NCBI GenBank assembly: GCA_021324015.1
Contig: JAJPJX010000032.1
Location: 1 to 52,936, forward strand
DNA length: 52,936 bases
Direction of reading: 5' to 3'
Source of the DNA: Solibacteraceae bacterium
GTDB taxonomy: Bacteria > Acidobacteriota > Terriglobia > Bryobacterales > Bryobacteraceae
Shown here: piece after piece, positions 46,054 to 52,936 of the stretch
Numbering within the stretch: the first letter of the stretch is position 1
How the letters are laid out: each line of letters starts with the position of its first letter
Program-made: the position numbers and the translations under genes
The notes under the pieces: model-generated
Told to the model about the DNA's origin: nothing
Database searches by the model: none
What the model saw: the letters and a program-made list of their open reading frames with translations, nothing else

Positions 46054-49000
46054 CTAGTTGAGTGCAACATACGGTACAGCCGGGCCCGTCGTAGGACTGC
46101 TGACTCCCCCGATGCGGACCGTGACCGGCAAGGCGTCGCCTTTCATGTGATTGCCCGGCACGCGCAGGTTGATCTGGTAAAGTCCCACGAACCCAGGCGC
46201 CAGCCCGCTCCACTCCACGATAATGGCGGCCTGCGTGTAACCCGGATTGCCGAAAAAGACCTGCACCGCATCGGTGACGGCCAGCGGGCTCGTGGGAGAG
46301 GGCATCCCGGCAGTCACCTTGCCTCCCTTGGTAGCGCCCAGGCCGGTGGCGTACAGCACAAGTTCCTCATCGCGAGTGGCCGGATGGTCCTTCGTCACTG
46401 GTGTTCCATCCTGGTGCAGGATGGCGGGAGCACCGGAATCCAGCACGAAGACCGCCGGTGCGTATTTGGCCACCGGGACGGTGGCCGAAAGCGAGGGCAC
46501 CTGCTTGTCAATGGAACGCACCACCAGGGGGTACTGGCCCGCTCCCAGCGTGGGCGGTACTTGGGCGTTGATCTGGGAAGCGGAGGTCATGATCAGCGGC
46601 AAGGCCTGATTGTTGAGGGTGACGCAGGTCCCTCCCAGGACGGTGGGGAGGGGCGGGGATCCCGCGGACCCGCCGGATGCCAGGTTGCGCCCGAAGATGG
46701 AGATCAGTCCCCCGGGAGCCGTGCTGGGCAGGTAGCTGGCGGTGCTGACCACCCCGCTCTGGTTGACAGCCGGGCGATTCTGAAACGCCTGCACCGGATT
46801 GCTCACGGGAAGAATGCTCAGGCCGGACGCGGTGAGGGCGTAGACCGTGCTGCCGGACGGATCCACCACCATGGTGCGGCCGTTAATGTTCACGCGCTGC
46901 GTGCCGGTCACCGTGGCCAGGGGGGTCTCCAGCGCGCTCACCGTGTTCGTGGTGCGGCCGGAAGCGGCGTCCACCAGTTCGACCATGCCTGCGTCGGAGG
47001 GCGCGGCATTGGCGCTGGAACGGACCGGGGTCGAGAAGCGAGCGAACGTGGTGTTACTGACCGCAGCGACGGCCGCTACCGGCCGGCTTGCCGCCGTGGT
47101 GGTCGTGCCCCGTCCGGGGAACCCTCCGATGGCCCCGCCGATGGGTCCCGGCACGATACCGCCCAGAGACGGCTCGGCGCCGGTCAGAGTGAGGGACTCG
47201 TTCAGGATCTGGCCGTTTACCAGGTAGTAACGCCCGCGCGGGCCTGCCGCCACCGGCCCGAAGTAGCCCTGAATGGGCGTGGAGACTACCTGTTTGGCCA
47301 GAATGAAATCATCCAGCGTGGCGTCGTAAAGATAGGCCATGCCATTACCGGCCAGGAACAGAACGTATTCGCCGCCGGGCGTCGCCACCATGGTGCGGAC
47401 CGGGCCGGCCAGCGTCTTGGTGGTGCCGAATATCGCCGTGTTCAGGGTGCGCGGCACCAGGTTGTTGCCCACCACCTTCCAGATGGAGCCGTCCGACATA
47501 ATCACCTGTGGGCCGCGCAGGCTGGGAGCGATGGCTGCCGGGTAGATCAGCGACACGCTGGCGTTCAGCGGCAGCGGCGGCATATTTACCCGGCCCACCA
47601 CCTGCCCCTTATCCAGATCCACCACGCTGATACTCTCGCCGCCGGTGTTCGCGACGTACAGAGTTGAGCCATCCGTGCTGAGGGCCATCGAGTGCGGCAA
47701 CTGGCCGACCTTGATGGGGCTCATCAGGCGCTTGCTCTGCATATCGAAAACTTCGATGCGGTTCATGCCGGAGTTGGCGATGTAGATGCGCTGGCGAACG
47801 CTGTCCAGGGCGAGGTCCATCAAACCCTCGCTGTTGGAGATGCCCGAGGAGATGGGGATGAGTGTGCCGTTCGCCTCGGCGTTGCGGTTGTTTTGGAAGA
47901 CCCGCACGTCGGGGATCAGGTTGATGGCTTCGGGCGCCTGGAGCAGGTAGTCGTGGGGGGCCACCGTGCCTAAGGAGACTGCCGCCAGGGGATTGAAGGA
48001 ATATTGCAGCGTGGCCCCGTTGGCCGCCGGCTGAATACTCAGTCGCGGGGCGGTTTGCGCCGAGGCGGTCTGGTTGCCCACCACCGTGCCGGCGCCTCCG
48101 CCGAAGTTCGCAAAGCCGCCGCCTCCGCCGCCGGCCCCGCCGCCGCCGAAACCACCTCCACCTCCACCACCACCTCCGCCGCCGAAACCTCCCCCGCCGC
48201 CGAAGCCGCCACCGCCCCCGCCAGCCCCGCCTCCGCCGCCGATGAAGACCGGCGGCAGCACGATCACAACGCCACCGGCTGGACCTCCGCCACCCGCTCC
48301 CCCTACTCCGCCCAGACCGGCAGGCCCGGTGCTCGGCAGATTGTATTGCTGGGCGGTGAGCACGCGCAATTGGCCGCCGCCCACGTTGGTGACGCTGATT
48401 TTCGCCGATTGCTGGGCGGCGGTTACCCCGCACTGGTCATTGGCCAGCAGCACGGAGGGGCTGCTGGGCATGGCGATGGGGCTCTGATACATGCTGCCTA
48501 CCGGCAGCACTGTGAAGCCGGAATCGGACAGCGCATAAATGGTCGAGCCGTCCGAGGTGATCATCATTTTTCCGGTCAGGTTCTCCTGTAGCTGCACGCC
48601 CAGCTTGATGAGCAGATTGTCGGGGTCGCTCACCAGGAACTGGGTGACATTGGCGGCCGCGGGCGGATTCTGCACGGGCGCGATGTTAAAGGCCGAATAC
48701 AGCGTTTTCCCGTCCGGAGAGAAAATGCTGCCGCCCTGGTTCTGCTGGAGGTTGAAGTTGTTGGCGTTGCCGGTGGGGAATGCGAAAGGCGCGTTGGCGG
48801 CGTTCTGCTGCGCCAGGATGGCCAGCGTCTGCGTGTCGAACAGGCTGATACCGGCCATGAATTTCGAGCCATCCGGGTACACCGAGAGCACGGGAGAAAG
48901 GTTCGTGACAACGCGGCTGCGCAGCACCGTGGCCGAGGCGGTGTCGTAGACGAAGACCACGCGGGATGTCGTGCTGATGCCGTTGGCGCCCATGATATAG

Positions 49001-49599
49001 CGGCCGTCGGGAGTGGCGGCCAGTTTGGCGGGCGCCGCCTGGGTGGCGCGGCCGGTGGTGGGCGGCGCGGGAGTGGTAGCCGCCGGAGGCGGCACGGGCA
49101 CCGCCTGGAGCGTGGGGCCCCCGGCGGCATTCGGATCATAAACCAGCAGGGTGTTGGTGCCCGGATTAGTGTTGGCGCCTGTGGTCGCGGTGGTGCCCAC
49201 CGTGCTGATCAGCACGCGCTCGTCTCCGCCTACTGCCACGCCTTCGGGTCCGGCCGGGAGGGCCACCTTGTTCACAATCCGGTTCTGGGAGAGATCGATC
49301 ACGTCCAGCGACGCGGATTCGTAGGAAGCCACGTACAGGTACTTGCTGGACCGCGCCAGGGCGATGGCGTACGGGGTGCCGGAAGTGGAAATCGACCGCA
49401 CCAGGCGGGGAGGGTTGGTGGCCAGACCGTAAACGTCGATACGCTTGGCCCCCGTGTTCGCCAGGTAAAGCTGCCGGTGGCTCTCGTCCAGGACGATGTC
49501 CGAATAGCTCCCCGGCTGAGCCACCACGGTGCCGAAAGTGGCGCTCCAGCCTGGCAGGGCCAGCAGGAAGACCAGCAGCGAATATCGTGCCTCACGCAT
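46054..49599 (-). CDS. Secreted beta-propeller protein with Gly-rich insert and Solibacter C-terminal domain
   Basis: The 1181-residue product has a signal peptide (residues 1-20). Residues 25-430 and 540-850 hold YVTN-type propeller repeats (LYLANTGAKRIDVYGLA; LYVANTGGESISVVDLDKGQ). Between them, residues 446-501 are nearly pure glycine with Ala and Phe. The last 230 residues match the C-terminal domain first defined in Solibacter (APGGLISIFGRNLA, then LVLYATGLGATKGGKV, then YQINLRVPG), thought to act in surface attachment or sorting. This is the strongest taxonomic marker in the window. Confidence 0.88.
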   Translation of the reverse strand: MREARYSLLVFLLALPGWSATFGTVVAQPGSYSDIVLDESHRQLYLANTGAKRIDVYGLATNPPRLVRSISTSGTPYAIALARSSKYLYVASYESASLDVIDLSQNRIVNKVALPAGPEGVAVGGDERVLISTVGTTATTGANTNPGTNTLLVYDPNAAGGPTLQAVPVPPPAATTPAPPTTGRATQAAPAKLAATPDGRYIMGANGISTTSRVVFVYDTASATVLRSRVVTNLSPVLSVYPDGSKFMAGISLFDTQTLAILAQQNAANAPFAFPTGNANNFNLQQNQGGSIFSPDGKTLYSAFNIAPVQNPPAAANVTQFLVSDPDNLLIKLGVQLQENLTGKMMITSDGSTIYALSDSGFTVLPVGSMYQSPIAMPSSPSVLLANDQCGVTAAQQSAKISVTNVGGGQLRVLTAQQYNLPSTGPAGLGGVGGAGGGGPAGGVVIVLPPVFIGGGGGAGGGGGGFGGGGGFGGGGGGGGGGGFGGGGAGGGGGGFANFGGGAGTVVGNQTASAQTAPRLSIQPAANGATLQYSFNPLAAVSLGTVAPHDYLLQAPEAINLIPDVRVFQNNRNAEANGTLIPISSGISNSEGLMDLALDSVRQRIYIANSGMNRIEVFDMQSKRLMSPIKVGQLPHSMALSTDGSTLYVANTGGESISVVDLDKGQVVGRVNMPPLPLNASVSLIYPAAIAPSLRGPQVIMSDGSIWKVVGNNLVPRTLNTAIFGTTKTLAGPVRTMVATPGGEYVLFLAGNGMAYLYDATLDDFILAKQVVSTPIQGYFGPVAAGPRGRYYLVNGQILNESLTLTGAEPSLGGIVPGPIGGAIGGFPGRGTTTTAASRPVAAVAAVSNTTFARFSTPVRSSANAAPSDAGMVELVDAASGRTTNTVSALETPLATVTGTQRVNINGRTMVVDPSGSTVYALTASGLSILPVSNPVQAFQNRPAVNQSGVVSTASYLPSTAPGGLISIFGRNLASGGSAGSPPLPTVLGGTCVTLNNQALPLIMTSASQINAQVPPTLGAGQYPLVVRSIDKQVPSLSATVPVAKYAPAVFVLDSGAPAILHQDGTPVTKDHPATRDEELVLYATGLGATKGGKVTAGMPSPTSPLAVTDAVQVFFGNPGYTQAAIIVEWSGLAPGFVGLYQINLRVPGNHMKGDALPVTVRIGGVSSPTTGPAVPYVALN

Positions 49600-49667
49600 G
49601 TCGGATTACACACTATAACCCCTTTGCAGGGGCGAAGTTGCGTTGCAGAGATCCACAGGGAGCCAGG

Positions 49668-50801
49668 TCAGGTGACGTGCTGCGCGTGGCTGCGGCTGAT
49701 TTGGCGCAAAAGGATGAATTCGGAGAGGTTTTCGGCGGTCAGCAGGCCCAGCAGGCGGTCGCCGTCCATCACCAGGGCGCAGGTGCCGGCAGGAGATAGC
49801 CGGGACATGGCCTCGGAAAGGTCCAAATCCGGGGGAATGCGCAGAAAATTGCGGTCCATGGCGCCGGCCACATAGGCCTCCGGGCCGCCCGTGAGCATGG
49901 CGCGAACCAGGGCAGCCCGGGTCAACAGGCCGAGCACCTGATCGCCGTGCATCACCGGGAAGTCGTGCTGCGAGGTGGAAAGCAGCAGATTCCCCGCGTC
50001 CCGGATGGTGTCGCCGTGCGAAAGCGTGCGGAAGTCCGTAATCATGGCGGCGCGCACGGGGAAGCCGCTGGTGAGGATGCGCCCGGTGATGGCCGCGCCC
50101 TCTTGGGCGGCGCCGAGGTACACGAACAAGGCTACGAACACCAGCATGAAGTTGGCGGAGAGCAGCCCGAACAAGCCCACCGCCGCGGCCAGGAAACGGC
50201 CGGCGGTGGCAGCAATGCGCGTGGCTTCGTCCTCCGGGCGTTTTAAGGCCAGCAGGGAGCGCAGGATGCGCCCGCCGTCCATGGGGTAGGCGGGCAGTAA
50301 ATTAAAGAGGAACAGCAGCAGGTTGCCCACGGCGATGCGCTGCGCCAGATTGGCGTCCGTGGGTTCGCGCAACAGTTCCACGGGCACGAACTTGCCCTGC
50401 AACGCCAGCCAGGCGAACAGAGCGGCGGCGATGACGGCGTTGACCAGCGGTCCCGCCAGCGCCACCCAGAGTTCTTCACTCCCCTTGGGGGGACGTTCCG
50501 GCCGGGAAACGCCGCCGATGGGGAACATGACGATTTCCAGCGTGCGGATGCCGTAATGCCGCATCACCAGGGTGTGGCCCAGTTCGTGGAGCAGCACGGA
50601 GCCGAACAGGGCGATGACATACAGCGCCGTGGTGGCTCCGGACTGTTTGCCGCCAATGCCGATGAAAACCAGGAAAATGAGCAGCAGCAGGAAGGTGAAG
50701 TGCATGCGCACCGGCACGCCGAACAGGCGCACGGTGCCCACCGTGCCGGACATCATGGTCTCGGAGCGCTTGTCCCCCAGCTGCTGCGGAGTGTCGGCCA
50801 T
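49668..50801 (-). CDS. Site-2 type zinc metalloprotease (M50) with two CBS domains
   Basis: The 377-residue product has several membrane helices, the zinc motif HELGH in LLHELGHTLVMRHYG, and the third ligand region NLLPAYPMDGGRIL. The C-terminal 150 residues hold paired CBS domains (GDTIRDAGNLLLSTSQHDFP; PPDLDLSEAMSRLSPAGTC), which bind adenine nucleotides and likely tune the protease. The start is placed at 50801 because AGGAGG (50816-50811) precedes it; the ATG at 50819 would sit on that site. Such proteases cut transmembrane proteins, for example anti-sigma factors. The substrate is unknown. Confidence 0.92.
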   Translation of the reverse strand: MADTPQQLGDKRSETMMSGTVGTVRLFGVPVRMHFTFLLLLIFLVFIGIGGKQSGATTALYVIALFGSVLLHELGHTLVMRHYGIRTLEIVMFPIGGVSRPERPPKGSEELWVALAGPLVNAVIAAALFAWLALQGKFVPVELLREPTDANLAQRIAVGNLLLFLFNLLPAYPMDGGRILRSLLALKRPEDEATRIAATAGRFLAAAVGLFGLLSANFMLVFVALFVYLGAAQEGAAITGRILTSGFPVRAAMITDFRTLSHGDTIRDAGNLLLSTSQHDFPVMHGDQVLGLLTRAALVRAMLTGGPEAYVAGAMDRNFLRIPPDLDLSEAMSRLSPAGTCALVMDGDRLLGLLTAENLSEFILLRQISRSHAQHVT

Positions 50802-50853
50802 CACGCGCTGCCTCCTCATTCATTGTGCGCCAAATTGGGCGGATCGGGCGATT

Positions 50854-50883
50854 TTGGAAGGAGCCGGCCTTTTGCGCTATACT
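50854..50883 (+). promoter_or_regulatory. Promoter of the tRNA-Arg gene
   Basis: A -35 TTGGAA (50854-50859) and a -10 TATACT (50878-50883) are 18 bases apart. They fit a sigma-70 promoter and lie 44 bases before the tRNA start, as expected for a gene transcribed alone. Confidence 0.55.
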
Positions 50884-50927
50884 GAAATTCGCCGCACGCG
50901 GCTGTTCCCACCGGGGAACACCCACAA

Positions 50928-50971
50928 GCGCCCGTAGCTCAGTTGGATAGAGCGTCTGGCTACGAACCAGG
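50928..50971 (+). tRNA. tRNA-Arg(ACG), 5' part only, truncated
   Basis: The sequence gives a normal tRNA from base 1 through the anticodon stem: acceptor 5' strand GCGCCCG (50928-50934), D-arm GCTC (50937-50940) with GAGC (50950-50953), and anticodon stem TCTGG/CCAGG around CTACGAA with anticodon ACG. After 50971 the variable region, T-arm and acceptor 3' strand (expected CGGGCGC) are missing; the following bases share no pairing with the 5' strand. No replacement T-arm or 3' strand appears downstream in the window. The gene is therefore broken here, by insertion, rearrangement or assembly. An intact copy must exist elsewhere, because this tRNA is needed to read CGN codons. Confidence 0.85.
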
Positions 50972-51173
50972 GCTTGAAGCCTCACTCCTTTCTGATTGAA
51001 TATAAAGCACTTATTCGGTATCCGTCAAGCCCAAAAACAACCGGCACAGAGGCTCTAAATCGGTAGACGGATAAGCGCAAATCTTTGTTGCCGACGTGTG
51101 ATCCCGTCGCGCGGGTGTGTTTCGTGTAGCAGTGTCGAACCCGTTGCTCCATTGCTCGCATACATCGCCATGG

Positions 51174-51182
51174 TGGTAGAAT
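51174..51182 (+). promoter_or_regulatory. Extended -10 promoter (TGGTAGAAT) for the PEP-CTERM gene
   Basis: TG-G-TAGAAT lies 30 bases before the ATG at 51212. The stretch 50972-51173 between the broken tRNA and this site contains no gene I can support. Confidence 0.4.
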
Positions 51183-51211
51183 GGCCACCAAACGCTGCGA
51201 GGAGGTGCCAG

Positions 51212-51868
51212 ATGCGCACACTAAGATATGCGATTGGAGTATTGATCGCGTTACCAGGGCTCGCCGCAAACATCGACATCACGGCGTCTGCTTACTATCC
51301 AGGTGGCAGCTATTTCTGCGAGAATACAACCGGCTGCAGCTTAGTTCTGTCGGGCACTAATTTTAACGTAGACGTTTATGCCGATCTGAATTCCACCCAC
51401 GCCGTCGCATCGGGATTGGCGACCGCTTATGCTTCCTCAGCCTTTTCGATTTCACAAGGATATACATTCTCAGGAGCGGTTGGTAACGGTACTGCTGACT
51501 TCATATTCGCTGGGATATTCAATAGTTTCAGTGTAGAGTGTTTTCCCTGTGGACGTTCAAATCTGACTCTGAACGGGCAGGTCTTTCCTGACATTGACTT
51601 TACGAGGACGATCGATGGCGACAGTCTGACGGTTGCATTCCCCATTGTGTTCGGACAGCCTTTTACACTGAACGAGACTATCAGCCAGCATTCGGAGAGT
51701 TATCCCGGAGATCTGGAATCAACCACGGCGAACATCCACCTCCAGAACATCGTCCTTTATGACAGCACGGGTACGTCGCTGGCGCCGGAACCCTCTACAT
51801 GCTTGCTGCTGATCGGTGGATTTGCAGCCCTCGGCGCGCGGGCTTCGCTGCTGCGCCGCCGCTACTGA
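51212..51868 (+). CDS. PEP-CTERM secreted protein of unknown function
   Basis: The 218-residue product starts at the ATG behind GAGGAGG at 51199-51205; the longer frame to 51098 has no leader. Residues 1-20 are a signal peptide. The end is a PEP-CTERM sorting tag: APEPST, then a hydrophobic helix (LLLIGGFAALGARASLL), then RRR. Exosortase would cut and anchor such proteins at the cell surface. The mature part is rich in Ser, Thr and Gly, has four cysteines (FCENTTGC and ECFPCG) and no catalytic motif. Base composition and codon use here are much less GC-rich than in the genes before the tRNA, which points to a different origin. Confidence 0.85.
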   Translation: MRTLRYAIGVLIALPGLAANIDITASAYYPGGSYFCENTTGCSLVLSGTNFNVDVYADLNSTHAVASGLATAYASSAFSISQGYTFSGAVGNGTADFIFAGIFNSFSVECFPCGRSNLTLNGQVFPDIDFTRTIDGDSLTVAFPIVFGQPFTLNETISQHSESYPGDLESTTANIHLQNIVLYDSTGTSLAPEPSTCLLLIGGFAALGARASLLRRRY

Positions 51869-51966
51869 TCGATACGAATGGGGTGATGCAGGCGGCAAAA
51901 CCGTAAGTTTCTCCCAAGCGATGCTGGATCGCAGCAAAATCATGCCACGATGGCTGCCGAGGTCCG

Positions 51967-52722
51967 TCACCGATCATGCGCCGAGTTTGAGGGCATTCGT
52001 TTCCTAAACTCCTCGCACGGACTGTCTCCCAAATAAGTCATGCTGCCGGAGTTTCCAACTGGATGCCTAGACCAGATAAGATGGCCGTGATCATTAAAAG
52101 TTCTGAATCTAAACAATTTTGTGTTAGTTATCTCAGGCTGTGCATCTAGGACATAGACGAACTGCAATGTGACATCAGCACATTCAGGAGAGTTATTTAT
52201 TCGGCTTGCGTTCAGGCATCGCTCTGTCGTTGCGTCTCCCCTAGGCCGCAAGGGTTCTCTAGATCCTTGAACGCTACTGCTGCTGTTTTCCACGGTCATG
52301 CCGTTACTTGCCACGATCAGGTTAACAAGACATCCCAGGTGGTATCTAGCGATAATCGAATCTCCTCCATTAGTAACCGTGAAGAGTGAAGTGCCAAGAT
52401 CCCCTGAAGGTGGTAAATAGGCATTCGCCGAAAGATGTAGATAGGTGTTCACCTGACGTTCATTTAATTTCAAGCTAAATAGAAAGTGAATGACCTCCAA
52501 CATGATCGTGGCTGTAAAACCGGCAACGAGACTAAACAAACAGAACTTTATCTGCCTTTGCCATCTCCTTTTGCGGATCAAAAGCCCGAGATCCACGACG
52601 ATCCATAGCCAAAGCAAGAGGAGCACCCAGCTTTTGATGATTACGTTGCCCGCAGTGTCCAGGCTCAGGAATACACCAATGGACAGCGGTACAACGGGGT
52701 GGGTCGCGACCTTCTCCCACAT
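51967..52722 (-). CDS. Membrane protein of unknown function
   Basis: The 251-residue product has hydrophobic segments at about residues 10-25, 30-50 and 60-85, then a soluble part with no recognised motif (residues 90-251, Asn and Ser-rich). The ATG at 52722 gives MWEKVATHP. Its DNA is strikingly AT-rich for this window; for example one 60-base line near 52441 has 21 G or C bases. There is no neighbour on the same strand other than the transposase fragment. It may be a passenger gene of the inserted segment, but this is inference and the protein could also be a spurious call. Confidence 0.55.
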   Translation of the reverse strand: MWEKVATHPVVPLSIGVFLSLDTAGNVIIKSWVLLLLWLWIVVDLGLLIRKRRWQRQIKFCLFSLVAGFTATIMLEVIHFLFSLKLNERQVNTYLHLSANAYLPPSGDLGTSLFTVTNGGDSIIARYHLGCLVNLIVASNGMTVENSSSSVQGSREPLRPRGDATTERCLNASRINNSPECADVTLQFVYVLDAQPEITNTKLFRFRTFNDHGHLIWSRHPVGNSGSMTYLGDSPCEEFRKRMPSNSAHDR

Positions 52723-52776
52723 TCAACATAAAGCATACCCTCCCCTTGGACTGCTGCACAAGTGCGCCCGTAGCAT

Positions 52777-52936
52777 GGGTTCTTTCTCAGACAGCGTGGC
52801 CCCCATGCCCCTCCGGGAACAAGCAAGAAAATCCGCCTCCTCAGCAGAATCTGTGGGTTGATTCTGGCTCCGGCAATCGTCCCAAGTTGTGATACAGCGC
52901 GATTTCCATGGCCTCATAGGTGCGAAAGCCGTAGGA
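52777..52936 (-). mobile_element. End of an insertion sequence, continuing off the window
   Basis: The stretch begins with GGGTTCTTTCTCAGACAGCG, which has the GG-TCTT start seen in terminal repeats of the ISL3 family, and ends with the transposase C-terminus described next. The opposite end lies beyond 52936, so neither the inverted repeat nor a target duplication can be confirmed. Confidence 0.4.
52841..52936 (-). CDS. C-terminal 31 residues of a probable transposase
   Basis: Read on the minus strand from the window edge, the frame is open: SYGFRTYEAMEIALYHNLG followed by RLPEPESTHRFC and a stop at 52841-52843. A GFR-x-(F/Y)-E-x-M start and a helical LPEP tail fit the C-terminal end of DDE-type transposases. 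I think ISL3 or a close family, but cannot confirm. The rest of the gene lies outside the window. Confidence 0.5.
   Translation of the reverse strand, partial: SYGFRTYEAMEIALYHNLGRLPEPESTHRFC

Noticed and set aside
48074-48487. Proline-rich frame on the plus strand
   Set aside because: It is the complement of the glycine-rich stretch of the propeller protein; the poly-Pro run follows from the poly-Gly codons.
50972-51173. Intron or missing half of the tRNA
   Set aside because: I looked downstream for a T-arm (GGTTCGAATCC type) and the CGGGCGC acceptor strand and found neither. The break is after the whole anticodon stem, not within the loop where group I introns usually sit.
50982-51269. 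95-residue frame on the minus strand after the broken tRNA
   Set aside because: It overlaps the start of the PEP-CTERM gene and its promoter, lacks a ribosome site and shows no family features.
52723-52917. 64-residue open frame on the minus strand at the right edge
   Set aside because: It overlaps the transposase C-terminus in another frame and has no motif. The transposase reading gives a sensible protein end.
1-52936. CRISPR array or rRNA operon
   Set aside because: No regularly spaced short direct repeats and no rRNA-like conserved blocks were found by eye.

Overview
The window looks like a chromosomal segment of an Acidobacteriota bacterium, most likely the Bryobacterales/Solibacter group. 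The evidence is the high GC over most of its length, the many secreted proteins with twin-arginine or Sec leaders and no assigned function, a VWA-type protein of the acidobacterial sort (42616-43611), and a 1181-residue beta-propeller protein that ends in the C-terminal domain first described in Solibacter (46054-49599). This placement rests on family recognition by eye, not on a search.

Layout. 1-316 holds a strongly foldable stretch that may be part of an RNA gene cut by the window edge. 317-5135 carries exported proteins of unknown or peptidase/PLP type, including a divergent pair of a SelA-like PLP protein and an M55 D-aminopeptidase-like protein. 5136-5580 is a gene-free leader with a consensus -10 box and a compact foldable element. 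5581-20024 is the centrepiece: a one-strand run of a small unknown protein, a membrane iron-sulfur ETF:menaquinone oxidoreductase-like protein, etfB, etfA, a long acyl-CoA dehydrogenase, a 2629-residue KS-AT-KS-ACP-ACP-KR-DH megasynthase and an Sfp-type phosphopantetheinyl transferase. Together they could build an acyl chain and oxidise it (or a related acyl thioester), passing electrons through ETF to menaquinone. The product is unknown.

20104-22099 is a NarX/NarL-like two-component pair. 22268-25049 is an unknown small gene coupled to otsA and otsB (trehalose synthesis). 25054-30946 holds exported or TPR proteins, a cyanase behind a PII-like gene with an altered T-loop, a 945-residue PHP-type secreted protein and an A-type Fe-S carrier that appears to lack a canonical start codon. 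31036-36557 holds a DUF362 protein, a hybrid malic enzyme (maeB), a phospholipase-C-family phosphoesterase and a class III sirtuin. 36602-39013 is a BlaR1/BlaI-like pair with two clear palindromic operators. 39190-50801 contains large exported proteins and a site-2-type protease with CBS domains.

The last 2 kb differ from the rest. A tRNA-Arg(ACG) gene with its own promoter breaks off after the anticodon stem at about 50971. Beyond it the DNA is visibly poorer in GC and holds a PEP-CTERM protein, an orphan membrane protein and, at the right edge, the C-terminus of a probable transposase. This looks like one end of an inserted segment or a junction in the assembly. No CRISPR array, rRNA or complete tRNA was seen.
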